This document shows, piece after piece, positions 53,888-62,751 of a stretch of 64,000 nucleotides of DNA; within the stretch, counting starts at the first letter, position 1; every line of letters begins with the position of its first letter. The stretch is from Trueperella pyogenes (GTDB lineage Bacteria > Actinomycetota > Actinomycetes > Actinomycetales > Actinomycetaceae). The stretch covers positions 496,001 through 560,000 of the forward strand of contig NZ_UHHW01000002.1 of assembly GCF_900460345.1 (NCBI RefSeq). Reading direction: 5' to 3'. Both the position numbers and the translations under genes were made by a program. The notes beneath the pieces are model-generated. The model was not told the origin of the DNA and made no database searches. It was given only the letters and a program-made list of their open reading frames with translations.

Positions 53888-54477
53888 ATTACCGTCTCGT
53901 CATTGTCGGCCCGCCGGGGGCTGGCAAGGGCACCCAGGCAGCGAGCGTTTCTGAGCAATTTGGCATTTCGTGGATCTCCACGGGTCAAGCATTTCGTGAC
54001 GCAATTGCGTCGGGCTCGGAGCTGGGCGACTTGATCGCCTCCTACATCAATGCGGGCAATCTTGTGCCCGATGAGCTCACTGACCGCTTGGTAGCGAACC
54101 GCCTGGACGAGTCGGGTGCCGATGGCTTTTTACTTGACGGCTACCCGCGTACGCTCGAACAGGTCACGGCGCTCGATAGCATGCTCGAAGAACGCGGAGC
54201 TCAGATCGACGCCGTTATCGAACTCGACTTCCCGGACGATGCGATTGTGGATCGTCTCCTGCACCGCGCGGAGCTTGAAGGCCGTAAGGACGACACCGCG
54301 GAGGTCATCCGGCACCGCATCGAGGTCTACCACGAGAAAACGCAGCCGCTTCTTGACGTCTACCGGGAGCGTGGCCTGCTTGTGCGGGTCGACGGCAGTG
54401 GGACTATCGAAGAGGTGCGCGATCGCTTGGTGGCCGAGTGCCAAGCCTTTCTCAATACGCGGGGGCGCACCGCGTGA
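53884..54477 (+). CDS. adk: Adenylate kinase
   Basis: A 197-aa adenylate kinase (AMP + ATP to 2 ADP). P-loop VGPPGAGKGTQAA is at residues 7-19, the AMP site has FLLDGYPRTLEQV, and the short LID (HRAELEGRKDDTAEVIRHR) lacks the long zinc-type insertion, as usual in actinobacteria. ATG overlaps the secY stop and the stop overlaps the map GTG. Confidence 0.95.
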   Translation: MNYRLVIVGPPGAGKGTQAASVSEQFGISWISTGQAFRDAIASGSELGDLIASYINAGNLVPDELTDRLVANRLDESGADGFLLDGYPRTLEQVTALDSMLEERGAQIDAVIELDFPDDAIVDRLLHRAELEGRKDDTAEVIRHRIEVYHEKTQPLLDVYRERGLLVRVDGSGTIEEVRDRLVAECQAFLNTRGRTA

Positions 54478-55304
54478 TTGAATACAAGTCTGATGCGCAG
54501 ATCCTGGCCATGCGGAAAGCTGGTCTGGTGGTGGCGGCCATCCATGACGCGCTTCGGGCGAATGTACGTGCGGGGCTGACTACGGCGGATCTCGACGCGA
54601 TCGCGCTCGACGTCCTGCAGGCTCATGGCGCTGTGTCGAATTTTTACGGTTATTACGACTATCCGAGCCAGATCTGCACGTCTGTCAACGACGTCGTCGT
54701 CCACGGTATCCCTGGTGACCTCGTGTTGCAGCCGGGAGACTTGGTGTCGATGGACTGCGGCGCGATTGTAGAGGGTTGGCATGGCGATGCGGCGATCTCG
54801 GTGGTGCTGCCTGGAGGAGATCCTGAGGTGCGCCAGGCGCGCGAACGGCTCAATGAGATCACTCGCGGCTCCCTGTGGGCGGGCATCGCGGCGATGGCTA
54901 CCGGTAAGCGTGTGAGCGACATCGGCAACGCCATCGACGATTTCGTGACCGACCGAGATGAGGCCGATCAGCCTGATATCTTGCTCGACTACGTCGGCCA
55001 CGGCATCGGTACCGCCATGCACCAGGACCCGGAGGTGCTCAACTATCGCACCTCCGGCCGCAGCCCAAAGCTCAAGAAGGGCATGGTGCTGTGTATCGAA
55101 CCGATGCTCGCGGCTGGCAACCAGGCCACGACCGTCGACGACGACGGTTGGACCGTTCGTACCGCCGACGGCTCGGATTCGTGCCACTGGGAGCATATGG
55201 TGGCTAAGCATAAGCGCGGCATATGGGTGCTCACAGCGCCCGACGGCGGCGCCGCAGGCTTGGCTCCCTTCGGTATTACCCCCGTCCCGCTCGACGCGGA
55301 GTGA
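54474..55304 (+). CDS. map: Methionine aminopeptidase, type I
   Basis: A 276-aa metallopeptidase removing N-terminal Met. Metal ligands are seen in VSMDCGAIVEGWHGDAA (two Asp), DYVGHGIGTAMHQDP (His), CIEPMLAAG (Glu) and SCHWEHMVAKH (Glu). GTG start overlaps the adk stop. The N-terminus lacks the SH3-binding extension of some actinobacterial paralogues. Confidence 0.95.
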   Translation: MIEYKSDAQILAMRKAGLVVAAIHDALRANVRAGLTTADLDAIALDVLQAHGAVSNFYGYYDYPSQICTSVNDVVVHGIPGDLVLQPGDLVSMDCGAIVEGWHGDAAISVVLPGGDPEVRQARERLNEITRGSLWAGIAAMATGKRVSDIGNAIDDFVTDRDEADQPDILLDYVGHGIGTAMHQDPEVLNYRTSGRSPKLKKGMVLCIEPMLAAGNQATTVDDDGWTVRTADGSDSCHWEHMVAKHKRGIWVLTAPDGGAAGLAPFGITPVPLDAE

Positions 55305-55452
55305 ATGGGCATAAGTGTGCGGCGTCGTGACGCGATACACCAGATTCGCCCTTTATAAGCCCTTGCTGATCCCGTATCATTGAACGTTGGTGCCACGTCG
55401 GTACCCGTCGGAAGATTCCTTCTGACGTAGAAATTTCAGTTAAGCGGGGAAC

Positions 55453-55674
55453 ATGGCGAAAAAAGAAGGCGTCATCGAAGTAGAGGGTTCGGTCACTGAG
55501 GCTTTGCCCAATGCGATGTTTCGTGTCCAGTTGGAGAACGGGCACATGGTGCTCGCTCACATCTCAGGCAAGATGCGCCAGCACTACATCAAGATCCTTC
55601 CGGAAGATCGCGTCGTCGTAGAGCTCACGCCCTACGATCTCAGTCGCGGTCGGATCGTTTATCGCTACAAGTAA
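55453..55674 (+). CDS. infA: Translation initiation factor IF-1
   Basis: A 73-aa S1/OB-fold protein ([20 protein letters not shown], ending [13 protein letters not shown]). It blocks the A site during initiation. A 148-nt gap separates it from map and likely contains its own promoter (weak TATCAT at 55375-55380). Confidence 0.97.
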   Translation: MAKKEGVIEVEGSVTEALPNAMFRVQLENGHMVLAHISGKMRQHYIKILPEDRVVVELTPYDLSRGRIVYRYK

Positions 55675-55714
55675 ACCGCACTCTACCGCCGGAACGTCTG
55701 GCAATAGGAAGAAC

Positions 55715-55828
55715 ATGAAGGTCAAGCCTAGTGTTAAGAGGATCTGCGACAGCTGCAGGGTGATCCGTCGCCACGGTCGCGTCATGGTTATCTGCGATAA
55801 CCCGCGCCACAAGCAGCGTCAGGGCTAA
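55715..55828 (+). CDS. rpmJ: 50S ribosomal protein L36
   Basis: A 37-aa L36: [19 protein letters not shown], then [18 protein letters not shown]. The ligands C..C..C..H give the zinc-binding form. Placed between infA and rpsM as usual. Confidence 0.97.
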   Translation: MKVKPSVKRICDSCRVIRRHGRVMVICDNPRHKQRQG

Positions 55829-55970
55829 CACCCAGATCCGTATGGCGGGGTGACTCCCGCAGCAATTGCATTACTAGTGCTCACGCACAACCCTCAGTCC
55901 GAAGGCTGAGGCCCAATCGGGGGAAGTAATGCTCCACACCTTCGGAATAAGACAATAGGGAGCCAAGATA

Positions 55971-56339
55971 ATGGCACGTCTTTCTGGCGTCGATCTCCCG
56001 CGCGAAAAGCGCGTCGAGATCGCGCTTACCTACATTTTCGGCATCGGTCGGACCCGTGCCCATGAGACCCTTGCGGCAACCGGCGTCAACCCGGATACCC
56101 GCGTGAAGGATCTTACTGAGGAAGAACTGGTCAAGCTGAAGAACCACATCGACGAGAGCTACAAGGTTGAAGGTGATCTCCGCCGCGAGATCCAGGCCGA
56201 TATCCGTCGCAAGATTGAGATCGGGTGCTACCAGGGAATCCGTCACCGCCGTGGCCTGCCCGTGCACGGTCAGCGTACAAAGACGAACGCACGCACCCGC
56301 AAGGGCCCCAAGCGCACCGTCGCAGGCAAGAAGAAGTAG
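55971..56339 (+). CDS. rpsM: 30S ribosomal protein S13
   Basis: A 122-aa S13 ([20 protein letters not shown], with [20 protein letters not shown]). It contacts the P-site tRNA and forms intersubunit bridges. A 142-nt gap before it contains a small hairpin (CCTCAG/CTGAGG near 55892-55911). Confidence 0.97.
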   Translation: MARLSGVDLPREKRVEIALTYIFGIGRTRAHETLAATGVNPDTRVKDLTEEELVKLKNHIDESYKVEGDLRREIQADIRRKIEIGCYQGIRHRRGLPVHGQRTKTNARTRKGPKRTVAGKKK

Positions 56340-56361
56340 TTTCGGGTTTAGGAGTAGATAA

Positions 56362-56754
56362 ATGCCCCCCAAGTCTCAGCGCCGCCCGCGTCGTGCAACG
56401 CGTAAGAATGTCCTCAACGGACAGGCGCATATCAAGTCCACTTTTAATAACACGATCGTCTCTATCACCGATTCGAAGGGCGAGGTTATCGCTCAGGCAT
56501 CGGCGGGCATGGTCGGCTTCAAGGGTTCGCGTAAGTCCACCCCGTACGCCGCGCAGCTCGCTGCTGAGAACGCTGCACGCCGTGCAATGGACATGGGCCT
56601 GAAGAAGGTCGACGTCTTCGTGAAGGGCCCGGGCTCCGGCCGCGAAACCGCGATTCGTTCGCTCACCGCATCCGGGCTTGAGGTCACCTCGATCTCCGAC
56701 GTGACCCCCCAGGCACACAACGGTTGCCGTCCGCCCAAGCGTCGCCGCGTCTGA
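56362..56754 (+). CDS. rpsK: 30S ribosomal protein S11
   Basis: A 130-aa S11 with [19 protein letters not shown] and the C-terminal [20 protein letters not shown]. The next gene is rpoA; rpsD, which lies here in many bacteria, is absent. Confidence 0.97.
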   Translation: MPPKSQRRPRRATRKNVLNGQAHIKSTFNNTIVSITDSKGEVIAQASAGMVGFKGSRKSTPYAAQLAAENAARRAMDMGLKKVDVFVKGPGSGRETAIRSLTASGLEVTSISDVTPQAHNGCRPPKRRRV

Positions 56755-56761
56755 TCGCCAG

Positions 56762-56797
56762 GTGGCCCTCCCTTGCGTGAGCGTGGGGGTGCCACCA
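56762..56797 (+). terminator. Hairpin between rpsK and rpoA
   Basis: GGTGGC and adjacent C-rich bases pair with the G-run and TGCCACC around TTGCGTGAGCG, with small mismatches. No T-run. It could be a partial terminator or processing site in the 137-nt rpsK-rpoA spacer, where rpsD would otherwise be. Confidence 0.4.
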
Positions 56798-56891
56798 ACC
56801 GCAGGGCGGCGTCGTCGTACCTGCAGGGGATGAACCCACTCAAGATAATCAGGGTGTCATATAGCGGGCACCCGTCGAAAGGACATCACCA

Positions 56892-57890
56892 GTGATCATT
56901 GAACAGCGACCCACGCTGACGGAAGATAAGCTTTCCGATACACGTTCGCGCTTCACGCTCGACCCGCTCGAGCCCGGCTTTGGCTACACGCTCGGTAACT
57001 CCCTGCGTCGTACGCTGCTGTCCTCAATCCCCGGCGCTGCCATCACCTCGGTACACATCGACGGCGTCCTCCATGAGTTCTCGACTGTTCCCGGTTGCAA
57101 GGAAGACGTTGCCGAGATCATTTTGAACCTCAAGGAGCTCGTTGTCACCTCTGAGCATGATGAGCCGGTGCTCATGTATCTGCGTAAGCAGGGGCCGGGC
57201 CAGGTCTTGGCTTCGGATATTACGCCGCCTGCCGGCGTCGAGATCCACAATCCAGACCTCGTGATCGCCACTCTCAATGAGAAGGGCAAGATTGAGGCCG
57301 ATTTGACTGTTGAGCGTGGCCGTGGCTATGTCTCTGCTGCGCAGAACAACTCGCCGGATTACGAGATCGGTCGCATCCCGATCGATTCGATCTATTCGCC
57401 AGTGGTGAAGGTTTCGTACAAGGTTGAGGCCACTCGTGTCGGTCAGCGTACCGACTTCGACAAGCTCATTGTTGACGTGGAAACCAAGCCCTCTACCGCC
57501 CCGCGTGACGCATTCGCCTCCGCCGGCAAGACCCTCGTAGAGCTCTTCGGGCTGTGCACCGAACTCAACGACGAGGTGGAAGGCCTGGAGCTGAAGGAAG
57601 CCCCCGTTGTCGAGCAGCAGTCTTCGGACTTGCAGCGTCCTATCACGATCCTCAACCTGCCTGCTCGTTCGCAGAACTGTCTGCAGCGGGAAGGCATTCA
57701 CACGATCGGTGAACTCGTATTGCGTTCCGAGGCCGACCTCCTCGACATTCGCAACTTCGGCGCGAAGTCGATCGAGGACGTCAAGGATGAGCTCGCTAAG
57801 CTCGACCTGCGCCTGAAGGATTCGCCCGCGGGCTTCATGTCTGGCTTCGGCGACGACGCCTACGGCATGCAGTTTAGCGACGACGCATAA
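56892..57890 (+). CDS. rpoA: RNA polymerase alpha subunit
   Basis: A 332-aa alpha subunit. The N-terminal assembly domain has [25 protein letters not shown] sequence (about residues 24-45). The C-terminal domain, about residues 245-310, has [20 protein letters not shown] and [22 protein letters not shown] start. It nucleates core RNA polymerase assembly. Confidence 0.98.
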   Translation: MIIEQRPTLTEDKLSDTRSRFTLDPLEPGFGYTLGNSLRRTLLSSIPGAAITSVHIDGVLHEFSTVPGCKEDVAEIILNLKELVVTSEHDEPVLMYLRKQGPGQVLASDITPPAGVEIHNPDLVIATLNEKGKIEADLTVERGRGYVSAAQNNSPDYEIGRIPIDSIYSPVVKVSYKVEATRVGQRTDFDKLIVDVETKPSTAPRDAFASAGKTLVELFGLCTELNDEVEGLELKEAPVVEQQSSDLQRPITILNLPARSQNCLQREGIHTIGELVLRSEADLLDIRNFGAKSIEDVKDELAKLDLRLKDSPAGFMSGFGDDAYGMQFSDDA

Positions 57891-57982
57891 ATCGGAATTA
57901 TCTCTGCTGCGGCCACGACGGCGCCGGTAGAGAAGCGGGGAAGCTGCGTGCAGCTCAACCGCAATGTTATTTAGGAGTAAAA

Positions 57983-58492
57983 ATGCCCAAGCCCGCAAAG
58001 GGTCCGCGTCTCGGAGGTAGCCCGTCTCACGAGCGCAAGATTATCGCCAACCTGTGCAAGTCGCTCATCATGAATGAGTCTGTTGTGACGACGGAGGCTC
58101 GTGCCAAGCGCGTGCGGCCGCACATCGAAAAGCTCATCACGAAGGCGAAGAAAGGCGACACCTACAATCGTCGCCTCGCGCTGAAGGTTCTTGGCGATCG
58201 TGAAGTCGCCTACGTCCTTTTTGAGGAGCTCGGCCCAAAGTTCGCCGAGCGCAACGGTGGCTACACCCGCACCACCAAGCTGCCTAACCGCAAGGGTGAC
58301 AACGCCCCCATGGCCATGATCGAGCTCGTCCTCGAGCCGGTCTCGCCGAAGCAGGCTGTTGTCAAGGAAGCTACCAAGGTTGCTGAGAAGGCCGCGCAGG
58401 CTGAGGCTAAGCCCCAGGCTGACGAGTCCGAGTCCGCTGATTCCCCGGAATCTGCGGAGTCTGCTGACGAGGCAAAGACCGAGGAGAAGTAG
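57983..58492 (+). CDS. rplQ: 50S ribosomal protein L17
   Basis: A 169-aa L17. The core (residues 1-120) has [20 protein letters not shown] and [18 protein letters not shown]; the tail is acidic and Ala/Glu/Ser-rich, as in other actinobacteria. No terminator of its own is visible; 18 nt after the stop the duplicated yajQ tail with its hairpins begins. Confidence 0.97.
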   Translation: MPKPAKGPRLGGSPSHERKIIANLCKSLIMNESVVTTEARAKRVRPHIEKLITKAKKGDTYNRRLALKVLGDREVAYVLFEELGPKFAERNGGYTRTTKLPNRKGDNAPMAMIELVLEPVSPKQAVVKEATKVAEKAAQAEAKPQADESESADSPESAESADEAKTEEK

Positions 58493-58509
58493 CCCTCGCA
58501 AGTGTCACG

Positions 58510-58739
58510 CCGGGAAGGTTTTCAAGCTCATCGGCTCGCTCAAAGAGGGCATCAGCCAAGAAAATGCGAAGAAAATCACCAAGCTCATCCGCGATGAGGG
58601 ACCCAAATCAGTGAAGGCCCAGATCCAGGGCGACGAAGTCCGCGTCACGTCGAAGTCCCGCGATGACCTCCAGGCAACTATCGCGCTGCTCAAGGGCACC
58701 AAGTTCGATGTCGCGCTGCAATTCGTCAATTTCCGCTAG
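58510..58739 (+). pseudogene. yajQ fragment (3' end only)
   Basis: Encodes the last 76 codons of YajQ, from about [20 protein letters not shown] to the native stop, with no start. Compared with the intact gene it carries T to I in the GSL region and a changed SAQ to GTK cluster near the end. The frame is fused to upstream out-of-frame sequence, so no YajQ product is expected. Confidence 0.9.
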
Positions 58740-58760
58740 TCTTCCGGTTTAGCGGAAATC

Positions 58761-58820
58761 TGTGGGACGTTTTCAGACCGATCTTGCTATATACGAAGAT
58801 CGGTCTGAAAACGTCCCACA
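58761..58820. terminator. 25-bp perfect-stem hairpin, second copy
   Basis: Identical to 9209-9268 read on the other strand: 58761-58785 pairs with 58796-58820. With the adjacent 10-bp hairpin (58729-58759) it is the first strong structure after rplQ and is the likely transcription stop of the alpha operon. Confidence 0.7.
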
Positions 58821-58929
58821 CTTTACCGGAGAAGCTTTTAGTACAGCTTCGTCGTGTCGTATATCCGCAAGATTATCGCGAGCGGGATTGGGCGCCAAGA
58901 CCGCGCGTTATTACATTCCCACCGCATTT

Positions 58930-59022
58930 ATGCGCGAGTATGTGGCGATTCTGGTTAAGCTCAAGTGGATCATTATCGGGCTCTTTGGCCTTTTTGCAGC
59001 CTTCATCTTCCTGAGCCTCTAA
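58930..59022 (+). CDS. Possible 30-aa single-helix membrane peptide
   Basis: Reads MREYVAILVKLKWIIIGLFG then LFAAFIFLSL and stop: a short charged start and one long hydrophobic helix. No clear ribosome site precedes it. It would be convergent with the regulator gene. Such peptides occur in bacteria but also arise by chance; treat as uncertain. Confidence 0.3.
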   Translation: MREYVAILVKLKWIIIGLFGLFAAFIFLSL

Positions 59023-59857
59023 ACATATTGCAGTAGCGCGCGGGGGCGGCCACGCAGGCGCCCCCGAGCGTCACTTGGTGAATCTCAACTGTTCCACTCC
59101 ACGGCGTCGAGATCGACGCCGTGTGCGCTCGCGTTGGACTCAATCGCCGCGCAAAGCCACTGCGCGAGCCCGCGACGTCGTCGTAATGTGCCCGGAAGCG
59201 CCGGTCCGCGACGTAGCTGCGACCGAGGATGACGTGCTTGGCGTGCGTGACTGGGAAAAAGCCCTCGGCGAGCAACACGCGGTGCTCCTCGGCGAGTGCG
59301 CGTGCTTCGGCAGAGTCGGGCGCGACCCCGGCCTGCATGGCCTGCGCAAGTCGCGCTTCGACGTCGTGCTGTCGGGCGACGATGTCCGCCCAGTCGTCCT
59401 TCGTCATTTCGGCTTGACGCTTGCGGGTAATCTCCCAATCGGGCGTCCCGCCATAAGCCTCCTTGGCCTCGGCCTGATACGCGGGGAAGTTGGCCTCACC
59501 GAGGATCTCGGCAACGTCATCGACACTGAGATGGTGATCGTTCATGGTATCCTCCAGATAGTCGAGAGCCTCGAGCATGCGCTCGATTTCGCTCTTTTTG
59601 TCCATGAGAAGTTGACGCTGGCGGCGAAAGTGGTCGATGTCGGTGCCCGGCGCGTTGAGCAGGTCGCGGATGGCGTCGAGGGCCATCCCCGCGGCGCGGT
59701 AGACCATGACCTGCTGGAGCCGGGCGATATCGGCGTCGGAGTAAAGGCGATACTCCGACCACGTCCGCTCAGGCACGACGAGCCCGCGCTCCTCCCAATA
59801 GTGGAGCGTGCGCACGGAAAGCCCAAGGAGCTGAGCAACCTCACCAACTGTTCTCAT
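59003..59857 (-). CDS. MerR-family regulator, TipA-like, with C-terminal frameshift
   Basis: A 284-aa frame. The N-terminal MerR winged helix (VGEVAQLLGLSVRTLHYWEE, residues 4-23) and coiled coil are followed by a TipAS-type drug-sensing domain (about 130-230, with WADIVARQHDVEARLAQAM and FRAHYDDVAG). After DDVAG the reading turns into unrelated sequence. Restoring one C in the CCC run at 59169-59171 (plus strand) would continue GLAQWLCAAIESNA and stop at 59085, giving 257 aa, close to the 253 aa of TipA. So either a real one-base deletion or a sequencing error truncates the sensor domain. TipA proteins bind thiopeptides and activate exporters; the target here is unknown. Confidence 0.82.
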   Translation of the reverse strand: MRTVGEVAQLLGLSVRTLHYWEERGLVVPERTWSEYRLYSDADIARLQQVMVYRAAGMALDAIRDLLNAPGTDIDHFRRQRQLLMDKKSEIERMLEALDYLEDTMNDHHLSVDDVAEILGEANFPAYQAEAKEAYGGTPDWEITRKRQAEMTKDDWADIVARQHDVEARLAQAMQAGVAPDSAEARALAEEHRVLLAEGFFPVTHAKHVILGRSYVADRRFRAHYDDVAGSRSGFARRLSPTRAHTASISTPWSGTVEIHQVTLGGACVAAPARYCNMFRGSGR

Positions 59858-59924
59858 GGCACGATCTTGCCGCCTGACGCGGCGTGAGGGTCAAGAGCTG
59901 GGCGGACGCGTGTGCCCATGCCAC

Positions 59925-60695
59925 CTACAGCACCTTCGCGAGGAATTCCTTGGTGCGCGGATGCTTCGGGTTATCGAAGACGTCGGAGGGGCAGCCCGCC
60001 TCGACGATCTGGCCCTCGTCCATGAGGATCACCTGGTCAGAGACCTCGCGGGCGAAACCGAGCTCGTGGGTGACCACCACCATCGTCATGCCGGCGGCGG
60101 CGAGGCTCTTCATCACGGCGAGCACCTCCCCAACCAGTTCGGGATCGAGGGCGGAGGTGGGCTCGTCGAAGAGCATGAGGTCGGGGTCCATCGCCAACGC
60201 GCGCGCAATCGCTACGCGCTGTTGCTGACCGCCGGAGAGCTCGGCGGGGTAGTGGCCTGCCCGGTCCGCAAGGCCCACTTGCGTGAGCAGTTCCTCGGCT
60301 CGCTCTTTCGCCGCTTCCTTGGACACCCCCTTGACCTGCACGGGTGCCTCCATGATATTTTCGAGGGCGGTCATGTGAGGGAAGAGGTTGAAGCGTTGGA
60401 AGACCATCCCAATGCGTGAGCGTTGCGCTGCAACCTGCTTTTCGGTGAGCTCGTGGAGCTTCCCGCCCGCTTCGCGGTACCCCATAAGCTGACCGTCCAC
60501 CCGGATAGAGCCAGCTTGAATAGTCTCCAGCACGTTGATGCACCGGAGGATAGTTGATTTTCCCGACCCGGATGGGCCGAGGATAGTTGTCACAGAGCCG
60601 CGCGGAACTTCGAAACTCACCCCACGTAGTACGTGGAGGTCGCCAAAGAATTTGTGTACGTCACGGACGTCGACCATGTTCATTGTTGTTCTCAT
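59925..60695 (-). CDS. Polar amino-acid ABC transporter ATP-binding protein
   Basis: A 256-aa ATPase. Walker [19 protein letters not shown]-loop [16 protein letters not shown], signature [17 protein letters not shown], Walker [15 protein letters not shown] and the H-loop [12 protein letters not shown] are all present. It is the GlnQ/HisP class that energises uptake of polar amino acids. Last gene of the leftward SBP-permease-ATPase operon, 20 nt after the permease stop. Confidence 0.93.
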   Translation of the reverse strand: MRTTMNMVDVRDVHKFFGDLHVLRGVSFEVPRGSVTTILGPSGSGKSTILRCINVLETIQAGSIRVDGQLMGYREAGGKLHELTEKQVAAQRSRIGMVFQRFNLFPHMTALENIMEAPVQVKGVSKEAAKERAEELLTQVGLADRAGHYPAELSGGQQQRVAIARALAMDPDLMLFDEPTSALDPELVGEVLAVMKSLAAAGMTMVVVTHELGFAREVSDQVILMDEGQIVEAGCPSDVFDNPKHPRTKEFLAKVL

Positions 60696-60715
60696 TTCGT
60701 GGTGTGCCAGGCGCG

Positions 60716-61696
60716 TTACGGAGTGTACTCGATCATCGGGTCGTCGGTAGTGGTGCCCGACGCATTGATCGCGGCTTGGCGCGAGCGACGCTGCTTGGCC
60801 CTACGACGTCGTGACATCCGGCCTGCCGCATCGTCCTTGACACCGCGACCGTAGTAGGCCTCGATGTAGTGCTGACCGACCATGAGGATCGAGGTGATGG
60901 CCAGGTACCAGATGACGGCGATGAGCAGCCAGGGGATCTGCTTGAGGGAGGCGAAACCGAGGGCGTTGGTGACGTAGGTCAAGTCGAGCGTGAAGGGCAC
61001 CGCGGAGACGAGTGAGGTGGTTTTGAGCATAGAAATCGTCTCGTTGCCCGTGGGCGGGATGATCACGCGCATGGCCTGCGGGAAGACGATCCTGCGCAGG
61101 ACCTGGCCGCGGGACATGCCGAGCGCCTTGGCTGCCTCTTCTTGGCCGGGATCGACGGAATTGAGACCAGAACGAACAATCTCGGACAGGTAGGCACCTT
61201 CGTTAAGCCCCAGGCCGAGCACGGCGTAAATGAACATGGTGCGCTGCAGGTCGCCGGGCACGAGGCGGTTCGGATCGATGGTAAAGAAATCGATGCCTGT
61301 CCACGGAATGCCGACGGTGATCGTGGTGAAGAGGGTGCCGATCAGTCCCCAGAAGATGAGCTGAGTGTAGATCGGGGTGCCGCGGAAGAACCAAATATAG
61401 GCCATGGCTACCCAGCGCAACACGGGGTTGTGGGAGCGTCGCATGACCGCCATGGTCACGGCGAGGATGATGCCGAGAAGCATCGCACCGATTGTGAGCG
61501 CGAGTGTCCATCCCACGGCGCGCAGGACTTCCACGCGGAAGAGATTGCGCCAGACGACGTCCCAGTGCCAATTCGGGTTCGTGATGAGCACGTTGGCGAG
61601 CATGACGGCGATGATGCCGGCGATGATCGCGGATACGAGGCGCCCCCAGTGGCGGACTGGCACGGCGTCGATGACTTCGATGTTCTCGTGTCGCAT
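60716..61696 (-). CDS. Polar amino-acid ABC transporter permease
   Basis: A 326-aa permease with about five to six transmembrane helices and the coupling EAA loop ([20 protein letters not shown]). The segments [19 protein letters not shown] and [20 protein letters not shown] are typical of the HisMQ family. It has a basic C-terminal tail ([13 protein letters not shown]). A single permease gene implies a homodimer. Start ATG 61696 (MRHENIEV); a longer frame upstream overlaps the SBP gap and was rejected. Confidence 0.92.
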   Translation of the reverse strand: MRHENIEVIDAVPVRHWGRLVSAIIAGIIAVMLANVLITNPNWHWDVVWRNLFRVEVLRAVGWTLALTIGAMLLGIILAVTMAVMRRSHNPVLRWVAMAYIWFFRGTPIYTQLIFWGLIGTLFTTITVGIPWTGIDFFTIDPNRLVPGDLQRTMFIYAVLGLGLNEGAYLSEIVRSGLNSVDPGQEEAAKALGMSRGQVLRRIVFPQAMRVIIPPTGNETISMLKTTSLVSAVPFTLDLTYVTNALGFASLKQIPWLLIAVIWYLAITSILMVGQHYIEAYYGRGVKDDAAGRMSRRRRAKQRRSRQAAINASGTTTDDPMIEYTP

Positions 61697-61722
61697 GGCG
61701 GGTCTTCTCGATAGGGGGTGCG

Positions 61723-62625
61723 TTAGGATGCGGGGTTGAGGCTGGCCTGTGTGGCCACACCTTCGGTGATGCCCCACGTGGTGAAGATGGCTTTCAGGTG
61801 GCCGTCATCCATGAGCTTTTGCAAGGCGGCTTGCAAGACCTTGGTTAGCTCCGGGTTATCTTTTGCGGCGACGACGCCGTATCCGGCCGAGTCTTCGACC
61901 TCTCCGATGCGCTCGATCTTGCCTGCGTTTTGGGAGATGGCGTAGTCGGCGACGGGGGAGTCGGTGTACATCGCGTCAATCTGGCCTGAGGCTACGCGCA
62001 GGGTGACGGCGGACTGCTCGGAGAACGACTGTATCTGAATCGGGTTGTCTTTGCACGCCTTTGCGTTCATGTCAGTGAGGACTTCTTCTTGGTAGGTCCC
62101 GGTTTGCACGCCGACGACGGTGCCGCACGGTGCCGTCTGGTCGAAGCCCTTTGGGTTGCCCGCGGGGACGGCCCACGCTGAGCCTGCCTCGAGGTACTGG
62201 ATCATATCGACGACTTCTTGGCGCTCAGGGTTGATCGTGAAGTTTGCGATCCCGGCCTCATAGCGGCTGCCAATTCCGGGGATGATGGCGGCGAACTCGG
62301 CGTGTTGGAACTCGGTTTCGAGGCCGAGAATCTTGCCTAGGGCTTTGCCAAGATCGATGTCGTATCCTTGCGGGGTGACGCCGTCGGGGGCGTAGAACTC
62401 TGCGGGGGCGAAGAAAATGTTGGTTCCGAGGACGAGCTTGCCATCCGCCGCGATCTGCGCGGGAACCATGGCTGCGAGCTCGTCATTTTTTTCGATGGCG
62501 GACAGATCAGCGGCACGGAAGCCCTCGGTCGCTGTCGTGGATGTCTGTGCGGCGTCGTCGCCTGAGCAGGCGGTCAACGAGAGGGCGAGGGTGGCGGCCG
62601 CGAGGACCGAGAGTGTGCGCTTCAT
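61723..62625 (-). CDS. Amino-acid-binding lipoprotein (family 3 SBP)
   Basis: A 300-aa lipoprotein. The signal peptide MKRTLSVLAAATLALSLTAC ends in the lipobox LTAC. The family 3 fold shows ILGTN-like KLVLGTNIFFAPAEFY, GYDIDLGKALGKILG and GSRYEAGIANFTINPERQEV, with two Cys (GFDQTAPCGTVVG and AKACKDNP) that may pair. It captures the substrate for the transporter encoded downstream. ATG 62625 follows GGAGGAAC. First gene of the operon, behind a palindrome-bearing promoter. Confidence 0.92.
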   Translation of the reverse strand: MKRTLSVLAAATLALSLTACSGDDAAQTSTTATEGFRAADLSAIEKNDELAAMVPAQIAADGKLVLGTNIFFAPAEFYAPDGVTPQGYDIDLGKALGKILGLETEFQHAEFAAIIPGIGSRYEAGIANFTINPERQEVVDMIQYLEAGSAWAVPAGNPKGFDQTAPCGTVVGVQTGTYQEEVLTDMNAKACKDNPIQIQSFSEQSAVTLRVASGQIDAMYTDSPVADYAISQNAGKIERIGEVEDSAGYGVVAAKDNPELTKVLQAALQKLMDDGHLKAIFTTWGITEGVATQASLNPAS

Positions 62626-62673
62626 AGTTCCTCCGTAGAAAAATGTGCGCCTGCCTGGCGCACCGCTACAGTA

Positions 62674-62704
62674 AGTATATGCATAGCTTCGAATAACTAT
62701 GCAA
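62674..62704 (-). promoter_or_regulatory. Promoter with internal palindrome upstream of the SBP operon
   Basis: On the minus strand TTGCAT (62699-62704) and TATACT (62674-62679) form -35 and -10 with a 19-nt spacer. The inverted repeat TGCATAG (62680-62686) and CTATGCA (62697-62703) lies between and over them, with a 10-nt gap. A bound regulator would block the promoter; its identity is unknown. Confidence 0.5.
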
Positions 62705-62751
62705 GATGGGGTGGGTGTGTTAGGCCACACTGCACCGACGTCGTCGGCACG

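Larger units (their letters stand above)
58510..58850. repeat. 341-bp inverted duplication, copy B
   Basis: The inverted counterpart of 9179-9519, with four mismatches and no indels. It begins 18 nt after the rplQ stop. It ends exactly at AGCTTC, the right arm of a GAAGCT/AGCTTC palindrome. Both hairpins are intact. Confidence 0.95.
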
